Assembly (NCBI RefSeq): GCF_003725995.1 | Contig: NZ_QIBX01000006.1 | Location: forward strand, 52,449 to 116,448 | DNA from: Slackia equolifaciens | Lineage (GTDB): Bacteria > Actinomycetota > Coriobacteriia > Coriobacteriales > Eggerthellaceae | Length of the DNA: 64,000 nt | Direction of reading: 5' to 3' | Shown: in pieces, positions 17,952 through 26,579 of the stretch | How positions within the stretch are numbered: the stretch's first letter is position 1 | How the letters are laid out: the number at the start of each line of letters is the position of its first letter | Notes under the pieces: model-generated | Databases searched by the model: none | What the model saw: only the letters and a program-made list of their open reading frames with translations | Told to the model about the DNA's origin: nothing | Made by a program: the position numbers and the translations under genes

Positions 17952-19196
17952 ATGACGAAAACAAGTGAACGGAAGATGCGCGCGACAGGCGTCACGCTTG
18001 CGGTTGTGGCGGTGGCTACCGCTGCTATTGTGGGATGCTTCGGTTGCGCACCCACAACGCCTTCAGCGCCAGATAGCTCTGCTGCCGAAGAGGAAAGCGT
18101 GTACAAGACCAATGCGGAATGGACTACGATGTATCCAGCAGAGGGCGAGTCGTTCGCACAGGCAAAGATGTCTAAGACCTATGACGCTTTCTACGCAGCA
18201 TCCACCGCAGCATTCGGCCTGGAGGATGCCCCCGCGGCGTGCGCGTCGTGCCATTCGCGCGTAATGTTCGAGAAACACTTCAATGAAGTGGGCTACGACA
18301 TTCTTTACGACAACACGTCCGAGTATGAGGACATGGAGTGGTCCAACTGCTCCAACTGCCATGTGGGCGACCCTGGTGAGGGCGAGGTCGAAGGCGGAAA
18401 CCTGTACGGTGCCGTTACGTCGGCGAGCGCGTCCGAGCTGTTCCCTGAGGAGGATATGGTATGCGGCCAATGCCATGCTATGTTCCCCGGCCAGACCTAT
18501 ATGGAAGAGGCCAACGAGGGTATCGATCAGTATAAGTATGGCTACGACCCCGACAGTATGCTGAAGGCCATGCAGGAGTACTTCTCCGAGAACGAAATTA
18601 CGGGCACCGATATTGGAGCTGGCATGGTTGGTGTTCCCGCTCTTGATCCCAACATCGACACGGTGCTCTATCTTACCGATGCTTGCACCGCGTTGGAGAT
18701 GTTCCAGGACAGCAAGCATCAAAAGGCTGGCCTCACCTGTACTGACTGCCACATGCCTGAAACTACCACCGAGGAAGGCAGCGAGTATACCTGGCATAAC
18801 ATGACTCAGTCGCCGCTTGAGAACCCTGTTGCGCTGGAGAAGTGCATGGCATGTCATGAGAGCCAAGGCATTGAGAACACTGAGGAGATGGTGGAGTTCG
18901 CCGAAGGTAAGATGTCCGAGGTGAGCGAGCTGGCAACCCAGACCAAAACCGACCTCGATACGCTGTATGGTCTGCTCTCTGACGCCGTAGCAAATGGCGG
19001 CGTGGATGAAGCCACACTAGATGCGGCCAAGGAGGCGTACAACCAGGCCAACGTGTACTATCTGTTCCAGGGCGGTACCTCCAGCGAAGAAGTTCGTCTG
19101 GGAGGTCGCGAGGCTGCTCATAACTATGAGTACCAGATGGAGCTCTTGAACAAGGCGGAGGGCATCCTCCACGAGGCTATCGATTCGCTGCAATAA
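17952..19196 (+). CDS. Pentahaem c-type cytochrome lipoprotein, NrfA (c552 nitrite reductase)-related
   Basis: A 414-residue exported cytochrome with five CxxCH motifs: CASCH (97-101), CSNCH (133-137), CGQCH (171-175), CTDCH (263-267) and CMACH (298-302). The signal sequence ends in a lipobox-like IVGC. The VCGQCH block, the KHQKAGLTCTDCHMPE block and HNMTQSPLENP match the NrfA scaffold. Differences are notable: NrfA usually has CxxCK at haem 1 and E-Y-Y-F after the CGQCH, where this protein has AMFPG, so calcium-site and active-site residues appear missing. No nrfH-like quinol oxidase gene is beside it. A role in nitrite reduction is therefore doubtful. Start 17952 has AAAGGGGG with 9-base spacing. 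A terminator follows. Confidence 0.85.
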   Translation: MTKTSERKMRATGVTLAVVAVATAAIVGCFGCAPTTPSAPDSSAAEEESVYKTNAEWTTMYPAEGESFAQAKMSKTYDAFYAASTAAFGLEDAPAACASCHSRVMFEKHFNEVGYDILYDNTSEYEDMEWSNCSNCHVGDPGEGEVEGGNLYGAVTSASASELFPEEDMVCGQCHAMFPGQTYMEEANEGIDQYKYGYDPDSMLKAMQEYFSENEITGTDIGAGMVGVPALDPNIDTVLYLTDACTALEMFQDSKHQKAGLTCTDCHMPETTTEEGSEYTWHNMTQSPLENPVALEKCMACHESQGIENTEEMVEFAEGKMSEVSELATQTKTDLDTLYGLLSDAVANGGVDEATLDAAKEAYNQANVYYLFQGGTSSEEVRLGGREAAHNYEYQMELLNKAEGILHEAIDSLQ

Positions 19197-19248
19197 CGTC
19201 GAAGCTAGCAATATGGCTGTGTCCCCTCCTGCAAGCAGCCAAACCACA

Positions 19249-19284
19249 GAAAGCCGTCCTCTACCCCTTGGGCGGCTTTCTTGT
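19249..19284 (+). terminator. Terminator after pentahaem cytochrome gene
   Basis: GAAAGCCG (19249-19256) pairs with CGGCTTTC (19273-19280), followed by TTGTG. Confidence 0.65.
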
Positions 19285-19440
19285 GTGTGTCTGATTCGAT
19301 GGCGCAGGGCACGGATGTCGCAAACGACAACGACTTTGGACAATGATACACATTGCCAGCAATTCGGGTGCCGGCGATGCAAGTCCGAAGCGCGATGGTC
19401 GAGATGGCTACGGTGGTAGCCAGATTGTGTTAGTTGCGAG

Positions 19441-19806
19441 TTAGGGGATATACTTGAGTCCCCATTGTGCCAGCGCGTAGAACACAGGCATCAAGTCGCG
19501 CCCTTTCTCGGTGAGCGAGTATTCTACGCGCAGGGGCATCTCGTTGTATTGCACGCGGTCTATCAGCCCGTTTTCCTCGAGCTCTCGTAAGGTGCCAGAG
19601 AGCATGGTGTTGGTGATGGCGGGCATCATCCGCTTGAGTTCGTTGAATCGCAGGGACGATTTGATGCACAGCTCGTAGATAACCTGCAGTTTCCATTTGC
19701 CCTGGAGAATTTTGATGGTTGAAATGACCGGGCAATTGCCTTGCTCGGTCAGAATGACGCTACTCACCCGCTCTTCAAACTCTTCGTAGCTCATGTTCGG
19801 CTCCAT
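19441..19806 (-). CDS. HxlR family transcriptional regulator
   Basis: A 121-residue winged-helix regulator. The HxlR pattern is clear: GNCPVISTIKILQGKWKLQV, then LRFNELKRMMPAITNTMLSG, LRELEENGLIDR and VEYSLTEKGRDLMPVFYAL. These regulators bind as dimers and often respond to reactive electrophiles or redox change. ATG 19806 is set by AAGGAG on the reverse strand with 6-base spacing. It is divergent from a flavin reductase-like gene, which it probably controls through the dyad at 19884-19910 (inference). Confidence 0.93.
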   Translation of the reverse strand: MEPNMSYEEFEERVSSVILTEQGNCPVISTIKILQGKWKLQVIYELCIKSSLRFNELKRMMPAITNTMLSGTLRELEENGLIDRVQYNEMPLRVEYSLTEKGRDLMPVFYALAQWGLKYIP

Positions 19807-19883
19807 ACAATGCTCCTTCGAGGTCATGTGACAAAGAGACTCGGCATTTGTTCAACGTTTGCCCCTTGGTACGGTTTGACGTA

Positions 19884-19910
19884 TCTAGTACATATTTATT
19901 GCGTACTAGA
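19884..19910. promoter_or_regulatory. Dyad operator in the HxlR/flavin reductase divergon
   Basis: TCTAGTAC (19884-19891) and GTACTAGA (19903-19910) form a perfect 8-bp inverted repeat with an 11-base AT-rich spacer, in the divergent promoter region. A weaker GGTA/TACC dyad lies at 19927-19942. Both suit HxlR dimers. Confidence 0.65.
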
Positions 19911-19985
19911 TTATTTAATAATATCAGGTACGATTATTATACCGCATATGAAAACAGCGGGAAACGCAGACATAAGGAGGACTCC

Positions 19986-20492
19986 ATGAAAGAGCTCAAT
20001 ATCTTCGAAGCAACTGCACTGACCTCTCCCAATTTGCTCACGTTGGTGTGCACCAAGAGGGAGGACGGCAGCACCAACCTTGCCCCGTTGTGCTTCGTTT
20101 CGTATCTATCTTTCGATCCGCCTATGATTGGCTTTGCCGCTGGCAAGCAGTCGCACACCGGCGAGCGCGTGCGTGAAACAGGGGAGGCCGTCATTGCCGT
20201 TCCCGGAGAAAGTCTGAAGGAGGCCGTCATGGCATGCGGCGCCTCCACCGGTGCCGACACCGACAAGGTGGAGCAGTTCGGCATTGAGATGATGGATCTC
20301 GAAGGCAGCGATATTCAGGTGCCTGCCGACAGCAGGGCGCTTTTCGTGGTGGACCTGACCCAGACAGTTGAGGTGGGTGACCATAATCTGCATATCTGTA
20401 CCATCAAGAAGATTCTTGGCGATGAGGGCGTCAAGAACCTGTATGCCTGGAATGGTTTCACGGTTGTAGAAACTGCCCAGATGGGAGCCTAG
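19986..20492 (+). CDS. Flavin reductase-like (FMN-binding split barrel) protein
   Basis: A 168-residue protein with the flavin reductase-like split-barrel pattern: NLLTLVCTKREDGSTNLAPL, VSYLSFDPPMIGFAAG, and VIAVPGESLKEAVMACG. Such proteins bind FMN and reduce free flavin or act as small oxidoreductases using NAD(P)H. AAGGAGG at 19974-19980 precedes the ATG at 19986. It is divergent from an HxlR regulator and ends in a strong terminator, so it forms a single-gene stress or detoxification unit (inference). The substrate is unknown. Confidence 0.88.
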   Translation: MKELNIFEATALTSPNLLTLVCTKREDGSTNLAPLCFVSYLSFDPPMIGFAAGKQSHTGERVRETGEAVIAVPGESLKEAVMACGASTGADTDKVEQFGIEMMDLEGSDIQVPADSRALFVVDLTQTVEVGDHNLHICTIKKILGDEGVKNLYAWNGFTVVETAQMGA

Positions 20493-20534
20493 GCATTAAT
20501 CGGGCGCATTCGAATCGTTCATCTCGCAAGACAA

Positions 20535-20568
20535 AACGAGCGGATTGAAATAATCCGCTCGTTTTTCT
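20535..20568 (+). terminator. Terminator after flavin reductase gene
   Basis: AACGAGCGGATT (20535-20546) pairs perfectly with AATCCGCTCGTT (20552-20563), followed by a T-run. On the other strand it can also stop ppk1 transcription. Confidence 0.85.
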
Positions 20569-20610
20569 TATGATACTTTTATATGCCGAAACGTTGCGGC
20601 GCTTAATTGC

Positions 20611-23412
20611 CTACTTGCCGAACAGCCTGGCGAAGAAGCCCTTCTTCTTGGGCTCTTCGGCGGGTGCGGGCGCGGGTTCGGCTGCGGGTGCAGGAGCCTG
20701 CTCGGCAGGAGCAGCGGCCTCGGCTTTGGCGGCTTCGGCGGCCTCGATGCGTTGGCTTACCGTGGGCTTGGGCTCGGACTTCGCCTCGGGCGCAGGCTCA
20801 GAAGGCGCCTCGGGAGCCGCGGGGGCTGCCGGCGTCTCTGCCTTGACGGGCGCGACCTCGGGAGCGGAAACCGCAGGCTTGCTCTCTGCGGCGGGCGCTT
20901 CCTTCTTCTCGGCGGCAGAATCTGCCGGTTCGTCCAGATCGCTCATACCTCCGTCGTAATCGGCGGTGTTCGCGGCTTCGTCATCGTTTTTGCCCTGGTA
21001 GCCGGCGTTTTCGGACTCCATCTCCGAATCGATGGCGCTTGCGCGACGCGCGGGCACGCGTTCGTAATCGAGCGCTGCCTCGTCTTCGCGCGCCTCTTCG
21101 TCAAGCGCTTCGATCTGCGTGCTCACGGCATGCATGATGAAATCGCGGCTGGGAGCCTGCGGGGCGCGCTCGGCGGCGATATACGCCTCCTTGATCAGGT
21201 GGTCCTGTGCGTCGAACGGCTTGGCGGCGAAGCTTCCGTCGGGGCGGCGTGGCACGAAGTGGTACAGCTCGGTGTAAGCGCCGTTAGGCTTGAGCTCGCG
21301 CAGCTTCGCGGTGTCGGAGAGCATGGTGTTGTAGTACTTCACGACCTTGGCGCGCAGGTCGGGGTCGTTCACCGGCCAGGCAATCTCCACGCGCTTATCC
21401 AGGTTGCGGGTCATCAGGTCGGCGCTCGACAGGTAAATCTTGCGCTCGGGGTCGTCTTCGGCGCCGAACATGTAGATGCGAGAATGCTCAAGCTCGCGGC
21501 CCACCACGCTCACCACGCGGATGTTCTCAGTATGGCCGGGCACGCCGGGCACCAGGCACGAGATGCCGCGCACGAGCAGCGTTGCCTTCACGCCGGCGCG
21601 GCTGGCCTCGGCAAGCTTCTCGATGACGTCTTTGTCGGTCACCGAGTTAGTCTTCATCATGATGCCGCAGGGCTTTCCGGCTTGGGCCTTGGCGATCTCT
21701 TCGTCGATGGCGGCGCAGATGTTCTGCTTGATCATGAGCGGGGCCACCCACAGACGCTTGTAATCGTCGGCGATGGTTTCAAGCTGCATGTTGCGGAAGA
21801 ACTTGGAGGCATCCATGCCGATCTTGGGATCGCAGGTGATCATCGACAGGTCGGTGTAGAGCTTCGCCGTCTTCTCGTTGTAGTTGCCGGTGCCCAGCTG
21901 CGTGATGAACTGCAGGCCGTCTTTGCCGCGACGCGTGATGGCGCAGATCTTGGAGTGCACCTTGAAGTCGCGGAAGCCGTAGATGATGTTGCAGCCAGCC
22001 TGCTCGAAGCGCTGCGACCACTCGATGTTGTTGCTCTCGTCGAAGCGGGCGCGAAGCTCGAACAGCGCTGTGACCTCCTTGCCGTTTTCGGCGGCGGTGA
22101 TAAGCGCCTCGGCAAGGCGCGACTGGCTTGCCAGGCGGTACAGCGTGATCTTGATGGAGATGACGTCGGGGTCAACGGCGGCTTCTTGCAGCAGGTGCAC
22201 GAACGGATCCATGGACTCGTAGGGATAGGAGAGCATGACATCCTTGTGCTGCACCTGGTCGATGACGCTCACGCCACGCACCAGGCAATCGGGCCACTGA
22301 GGGCTTGCCGGCTCATCGGTGAGCGCTGCGGCGCGCTCGGAGCCAACCAGCCCCGCCAGGCCCCAGGAATATCCCATGTCAAGCGGCATTCCCACGGAGT
22401 ACACCTGGTTGCGCTTGAGCCCGAGTCGCTTGCACAGGAAGCGCTCGGTGGTATCGGACAGCGGACGCTCGCTTTCCAGGCGCACGGGGGCAAGGCGTCC
22501 GCGCTTCTTCAGGATGCGCTGCATGTGGCTGCGGAAATCCTCATCGTATTCGTCGGATTCCTCGTGCATGTCGAGGTCGGCATTGCGCGTCACCTGGATA
22601 ACGTTGGCATGCTTTACCGGGTACATCTCAAAGATATGATCGGCCGCCATCTCAAGCGCATGCTCGAGCAGGATGAAGGCGTAGCCGCCGTTGGGATCTT
22701 TCAGCGGAATGATGCGGTTGCAGTCGCGCGGCATGGGGATGATGCCCATGATCACGTTCTCGGCGGCCTTGGCGCGGGCTTTTGCCTTTTCGGGCTCGGC
22801 CTGGTCGTCCAAGCGCACGGCTATATAGAGCGCGCCGTTTTCCAGATGGGGGAACGGGTGCAGCGAGTTGATGATCTGCGGGGAGACGAGCGGCAACACG
22901 TTCATCTCCATGTAGTCGTCCAGCTCTTCAAGCTGGGCGGGGGTGAGCTCGTCGGGGTAGAGCTGGTGAATGCCGGCCGCTTCGAGCTGATGGCGCACCA
23001 TGCGGAAATCCTCCGACGCCTTAGGGGTCAGCTCGCGCACGCGCGCATACACGGCATCGAGCTGCTCTGCCGGGGTCATGCCTGTTTTGCTGTCGTAAAC
23101 GACCTCTTTGGCGAGCTCCAGGTCGAGCAGGCTGCCCACGCGCACCATGAAGAACTCTTCGAGATTGGAGCGCCAGATGGCGATGAACTTCATGCGCTCA
23201 AGCAGGGGTACGGCGGGATCGGTGGACTGGTCAAGCACGCGCTTGTTAAACTCGAGCCACGAAAGCTCTCGGTTTTGCATGTACGGCTTGTGAGCGGGGC
23301 GGGTCTTGGCCTTGCTCTTGACCTTCTTTTCCGGCTTACCGGATACATCTGCAGCAGCTTTGCGGCCGCTCGTCTCGCCGCCTTCATTAGGGGTAGCGAT
23401 GGTGTCCGCCAT
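20611..23412 (-). CDS. ppk1: Polyphosphate kinase PPK1 with long acidic C-terminal tail
   Basis: A 933-residue PPK1, which makes polyphosphate reversibly from ATP. The catalytic core spans ~40-745: NRELSWLEFNKRVLDQ, then TALFELRARFDESNNIEW, the autophosphorylated-His region FKVHSKICAITRR, and YLSSADLMTRNLDKRVEIAW. The usual length is ~690-750. The extra ~190 C-terminal residues are low-complexity Ala/Pro/Glu (EAAEAAKAEAAAPAEQ) and end in KKKGFFARLFGK, a basic amphipathic tip that could touch membrane or a partner. Residues 1-40 are a Lys-rich extension. AGGAGG lies 8 bases before the ATG at 23412. It is divergent from the PPK2-type phosphotransferase gene. Confidence 0.95.
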   Translation of the reverse strand: MADTIATPNEGGETSGRKAAADVSGKPEKKVKSKAKTRPAHKPYMQNRELSWLEFNKRVLDQSTDPAVPLLERMKFIAIWRSNLEEFFMVRVGSLLDLELAKEVVYDSKTGMTPAEQLDAVYARVRELTPKASEDFRMVRHQLEAAGIHQLYPDELTPAQLEELDDYMEMNVLPLVSPQIINSLHPFPHLENGALYIAVRLDDQAEPEKAKARAKAAENVIMGIIPMPRDCNRIIPLKDPNGGYAFILLEHALEMAADHIFEMYPVKHANVIQVTRNADLDMHEESDEYDEDFRSHMQRILKKRGRLAPVRLESERPLSDTTERFLCKRLGLKRNQVYSVGMPLDMGYSWGLAGLVGSERAAALTDEPASPQWPDCLVRGVSVIDQVQHKDVMLSYPYESMDPFVHLLQEAAVDPDVISIKITLYRLASQSRLAEALITAAENGKEVTALFELRARFDESNNIEWSQRFEQAGCNIIYGFRDFKVHSKICAITRRGKDGLQFITQLGTGNYNEKTAKLYTDLSMITCDPKIGMDASKFFRNMQLETIADDYKRLWVAPLMIKQNICAAIDEEIAKAQAGKPCGIMMKTNSVTDKDVIEKLAEASRAGVKATLLVRGISCLVPGVPGHTENIRVVSVVGRELEHSRIYMFGAEDDPERKIYLSSADLMTRNLDKRVEIAWPVNDPDLRAKVVKYYNTMLSDTAKLRELKPNGAYTELYHFVPRRPDGSFAAKPFDAQDHLIKEAYIAAERAPQAPSRDFIMHAVSTQIEALDEEAREDEAALDYERVPARRASAIDSEMESENAGYQGKNDDEAANTADYDGGMSDLDEPADSAAEKKEAPAAESKPAVSAPEVAPVKAETPAAPAAPEAPSEPAPEAKSEPKPTVSQRIEAAEAAKAEAAAPAEQAPAPAAEPAPAPAEEPKKKGFFARLFGK

Positions 23413-23891
23413 AAAAATCCCTCCTGTTCTGCACGCAGCCGCCTAGCCGCACGCCCAGGTGCCGAGCGCAGCGGACGCGGCCGCTTTGATGCGTGGTCGA
23501 AAATGGGCGCGTTCCTCATAATTTGCCCACATCTTCATTATAGCGGTTAGTGGCCGTATTTCCTGAAGCATTGGGCGCGTGGCAACGCGACGTTACGCGA
23601 GCCGGAACGGCGGCGGTCGCGTACACGGTTTTGCGCGATGCGTTCGCCCGCCTCGTGCCGTCTTTCATATTCCAGGTGAAGGGTCATTCGAGGGGAACGC
23701 GTTCGTAAAATTCGCGTAAAATAGAAAGGTACGCTCAATCGCGATTTGACGTGCGTTCGAATGGGCGCACGCGTGGCGGGCACACGGCTGAATGCGCTGG
23801 GCGGCATCACGGAAGCGGCGCACGCCGAGGGAGACGCGCGTTCCCGTTGGCAATCGAGGGGAGCGTCGCGCGAGAGAAAGCAGGTAGTTCC
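23413..23891. other. Divergent control region between ppk1 and the PPK2-type gene
   Basis: A 479-base gap with no supported gene. It must hold the promoters of both polyphosphate genes. Direct repeats TTCGTAAAA and CGCGTAAAA at about 23702-23720 include a TAAAAT that could be a -10 box for the rightward gene. No phosphate (Pho) box was recognised. Confidence 0.4.
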
Positions 23892-25538
23892 ATGCTCGAA
23901 CAGGTTGATCTTTCCGTTAAAACTCCCAAGGAGGAATACAAGCCCGCTTACGACGCCCTGCTGTCCAAGCTCGTTGTTCTGCAGCAAAAGGCTCGCTCTG
24001 AAGGTCTGGGCCTCGTGGTTCTGTTCGAGGGCTGGAAGGGTGCCGGCAAAGGCAGCCGCATCGGCGATCTGCTCCACAACCTGGATGCCCGTGCCACGCA
24101 TGTGCATGTGCTCTCCAACTTCGACGAGGAAGAGGCCAAGCGCTTCCGCGACATGGGCACCGGCGTGACCGGGTTCCAGCCGTTCATGCAGGAATTTTGG
24201 GATTCGCTGGGCATGCGCGGCGAGATGACCATCTACGAGCGCGGCTGGTACACCGCGGCCGCCCGTCGTTTGCTCTACACCGACAAAGAGGACCTCACGC
24301 AAACCTATCGCGCCGCCGCCGGCGAGTTCGAGCGCCAGCTTGCAGCCGATGGCTATGTGATCGTGAAGTTCTTCGTGCATGTGTCCAAGGAGGCGCAGAA
24401 GAAGCGCCTGCGCGAGCTGCGCTCCAATCCGTCGACCGCATGGCGTGTGACCGACCGCGATCTTAAGCATCTGAAGGACTACGACGAGACGTATGAGCGC
24501 TACGACGAGCTTTTGCGCATGACCGACTACGATTTCGCGCGCTGGACCATCGTCAACGGCGAGGACAAGCGTACCGCCAACCTGGTGATCGCCCAGACCA
24601 TCGTTAATGCGATGGAGCGCGCACTGGAAAAGGGCGCCGATCCTGCGGCTGCCGCGGCGGCGCTCAAGGCTCAGCAGAACAGCGCCGGCCTGCTTGCCGC
24701 GACCGATCCGCGCAACCGTTCCGAGGAGGAAACCGCGCGCGTGATGGAAGAGGCCAAGCGCCAGGCGGAGGAGGCCGCGGCGCTCGCACCGCGCCATTCT
24801 CGCTTCACCATGGTTAAGCATCCGCCGCGACTGGAGGATATCGACTACTCGCTGGCGCTTACGCGAGAGGAGTATCGAGAGGAGCTGAAGCGCGAACAGA
24901 AACGTCTGGGCGAGCTTGAGCTCGAGATGTATCTTGCGCGCGTGCCGCTGATGCTGGTGTACGAGGGCGACGACGCGGCCGGCAAGGGCGGCAGCATCAA
25001 GCGCGTGGCGCAGGCGATCGATGCGCGTGCGTACACGATCTTCCCCAGCCCGGCACCTACCAAGCCCGAGCTGATGCATCCGCATCTGTGGCGCTACTGG
25101 ACGCGTCTGCCGCGTGCCGGCCATGTGGGCATTTACGACCGCAGCTGGTACGGCCGCGTGCTGGTGGAGCGCGTGGAAGGGTTCGCCAGCCCCGAGGAGT
25201 GGGGTCGCGCGTACGATGAGATCAACGAGTTCGAGCAGGAGCTCAATGCGTGGGGCGCGCTGCTGATCAAGTTCTGGGTGGCGGTTGACCGCGACGAGCA
25301 GCTGCGTCGCTTCATCGAGCGCGAGAACACGCCCGAGAAGCAGTGGAAGATTACGTCGGAGGATTGGCGCAATCGCGATAAGGCGCCGCAGTACGCCTCC
25401 GCGATTAATGACATGTTCCGCTTGACCTCGACCGAATATGCGCCGTGGACCATCCTGGAGTCCAGCAACAAGTATTATGCGCGCATCAAGGCGCTCAAGA
25501 CCATCAACGATGCTCTGGAGAAGCGTCTGGGGAAGTAA
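23892..25538 (+). CDS. pap: Polyphosphate:AMP phosphotransferase (tandem PPK2 domains)
   Basis: A 548-residue protein with two PPK2 domains. Domain 1 (~1-260) has Walker A EGWKGAGKGSRIGDLL and the altered lid motif YERGWYTAAARR. Domain 2 (~295-548) has EGDDAAGKGGSIKRVAQAID and the canonical YDRSWYGRVLVERVEGF. Two-domain PPK2 enzymes of this length transfer phosphate from polyphosphate to AMP to make ADP. As in the class, only the second domain looks fully catalytic. It is divergent from ppk1, so synthesis and use of polyphosphate are encoded back to back. Start 23892 is set by family alignment; the ribosome site (AGCAGG) is modest. Confidence 0.93.
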   Translation: MLEQVDLSVKTPKEEYKPAYDALLSKLVVLQQKARSEGLGLVVLFEGWKGAGKGSRIGDLLHNLDARATHVHVLSNFDEEEAKRFRDMGTGVTGFQPFMQEFWDSLGMRGEMTIYERGWYTAAARRLLYTDKEDLTQTYRAAAGEFERQLAADGYVIVKFFVHVSKEAQKKRLRELRSNPSTAWRVTDRDLKHLKDYDETYERYDELLRMTDYDFARWTIVNGEDKRTANLVIAQTIVNAMERALEKGADPAAAAAALKAQQNSAGLLAATDPRNRSEEETARVMEEAKRQAEEAAALAPRHSRFTMVKHPPRLEDIDYSLALTREEYREELKREQKRLGELELEMYLARVPLMLVYEGDDAAGKGGSIKRVAQAIDARAYTIFPSPAPTKPELMHPHLWRYWTRLPRAGHVGIYDRSWYGRVLVERVEGFASPEEWGRAYDEINEFEQELNAWGALLIKFWVAVDRDEQLRRFIERENTPEKQWKITSEDWRNRDKAPQYASAINDMFRLTSTEYAPWTILESSNKYYARIKALKTINDALEKRLGK

Positions 25539-25596
25539 GGGTTGCCGGGCAGGCAAAGTGAGGGCCGCTGAGCAACAACGTAGTTCCAACCATCAG

Positions 25597-25624
25597 GGAG
25601 CCGCCTCGTGCGGCTCCTTTGTTA
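25597..25624 (+). terminator. Terminator after polyphosphate:AMP phosphotransferase gene
   Basis: GGAGCCGC (25597-25604) pairs with GCGGCTCC (25610-25617), followed by TTTGTT. Confidence 0.85.
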
Positions 25625-25951
25625 TGGTGCACGAAAAGACAAGGAGCAACGGGAGCAGGTTCCGAAATTCTGTTCAAAGGCGAATCGAAAACCGGGAAGA
25701 TTTTGACGAGAAGCAGAGTGCGAATCGGCAAGATTTTAGCAAGGTTTTAAGGTACGCCGAGAACAAAGAGCGGCAAGGTTTGTATGCCAGGATTTTCTCG
25801 TTGAGAGAAAGGGGCTGGCATATGAAACAGGCGATTGCTTGTATCGAAACCCAACGCCGGGTTCCAGCGAGACTGTCCCTGGGTCCCGGCTTCTTTCGAA
25901 GAGTGGTCAAAAGGGGTAGAAACTTCTATTTGCTTATTTTAAATACGATGA
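25625..25951. other. AT-rich intergenic stretch before toxin-antitoxin-like pair
   Basis: About 330 bases with no convincing gene. An open frame from ATG 25626 exists but has no family resemblance and no clear ribosome site. Related short blocks (AAGATTTTGAC, AAGATTTTAGC, CAGGATTTTC) recur near 25696, 25732 and 25790. Base composition drops here compared with the polyphosphate genes. Confidence 0.4.
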
Positions 25952-25973
25952 GTATACTTTTCGTATACGAAAG
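25952..25973. promoter_or_regulatory. Palindromic operator candidate of toxin-antitoxin-like pair
   Basis: GTATAC occurs twice (25952-25957 and 25963-25968), and CTTTTCGTATACGAAAG forms a near-perfect palindrome at 25957-25973, 23 bases before the first gene. It is a natural site for the ribbon-helix-helix antitoxin (inference). Confidence 0.5.
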
Positions 25974-25995
25974 TAATTGCTGGCAGGTGGTTTAA

Positions 25996-26322
25996 ATGGC
26001 CATCTGGGAAGGCAATCCTTTAACCGCTGATTTGATAATTTTGCCCAGGGCATTGCGTCATGGTCTATCGGAAGGGCAAATTAGGCACGCATGGCGAAAT
26101 GCGATTGATTTCATTCGTATCGATTCCGATTTGGGGGATGGGTACTACATTAAAGCAATTGGGTTTGACGCTTCCAGTCGACCCATAGAGATGTCAGCGC
26201 GTGCCAGGGAATGCGGTCTGATTGTGTACCACGCGAATACTCCGTTAAGCACGCGTGCGCAAAGGGAGTTCGGCCTCAGCGAGAGGGGGAGGAAATGTCT
26301 GTGGTTTCGAAGGCTGAACTGA
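25996..26322 (+). CDS. Small toxin-like protein of a type II toxin-antitoxin-like pair
   Basis: A 108-residue protein. The block LPRALRHGLSEGQIRHAWRN and then YYIKAIGFDASSRPIEMSAR, followed by a hydrophobic strand LIVYHANTP, resembles small actinobacterial toxin-like proteins of the BrnT/DUF4258 kind (from memory, not certain). The next gene overlaps it by 28 bases and encodes a ribbon-helix-helix-like protein, the usual toxin-first layout of such modules. CAGGTGG lies 6 bases before the ATG at 25996. Low GC suggests transfer. Confidence 0.65.
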   Translation: MAIWEGNPLTADLIILPRALRHGLSEGQIRHAWRNAIDFIRIDSDLGDGYYIKAIGFDASSRPIEMSARARECGLIVYHANTPLSTRAQREFGLSERGRKCLWFRRLN

Positions 26323-26579
26323 TGGAGAGGTTTGGCCTATCTGAAAAGGAAATTGAAGAGCTTGAGGCCGCGGCGGATGCTGCTGATCGAGGTGAGTGGC
26401 CTAAAGGTAAAATCACAAGAATCGGTAGGCCTTCGCTTTACGAAGAAGAGACTGAAACGGTTTCCCACAAAGAACCTAAAAGCAAGATAATCGCGTTGGA
26501 TGCCAAAGCTCGCGCGCTCGGCATTTCGCGTTCTCAAGCGCTGCGTCAGGCAACGGATCTGTGGCTTATGCAGGGGTGA
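26295..26579 (+). CDS. Ribbon-helix-helix-like antitoxin
   Basis: A 94-residue protein starting inside the upstream gene (ATG 26295, ribosome site GGGGGAGG). The acidic N-terminal half (LSEKEIEELEAAADAADRGE) is followed by the GRPSLYEEETE linker. The C-terminus, KIIALDAKARALGISRSQAL, looks like the DNA-binding ribbon-helix-helix of antitoxins. It probably neutralises the upstream protein and represses the pair through the palindrome at 25952-25973 (inference). Confidence 0.65.
   Translation: MSVVSKAELMERFGLSEKEIEELEAAADAADRGEWPKGKITRIGRPSLYEEETETVSHKEPKSKIIALDAKARALGISRSQALRQATDLWLMQG

Noticed and set aside
17952..19196. Naming the pentahaem cytochrome nrfA
   Set aside because: CxxCH at haem 1 and missing E-Y-Y-F block, plus no nrfH, make nitrite reductase activity unproven.
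20752..23550. 932-codon forward frame opposite ppk1
   Set aside because: Rich in His, Val, Gly and Leu with no family resemblance; antisense shadow of ppk1.
23547..25589. 680-codon reverse frame opposite the PPK2-type gene
   Set aside because: Antisense shadow; composition typical of reverse reading of GC-rich genes.
25626..25995. Forward frame between the terminator and the toxin-like gene
   Set aside because: No clear ribosome site, no recognisable domain, and it runs through the operator palindrome into the next start.
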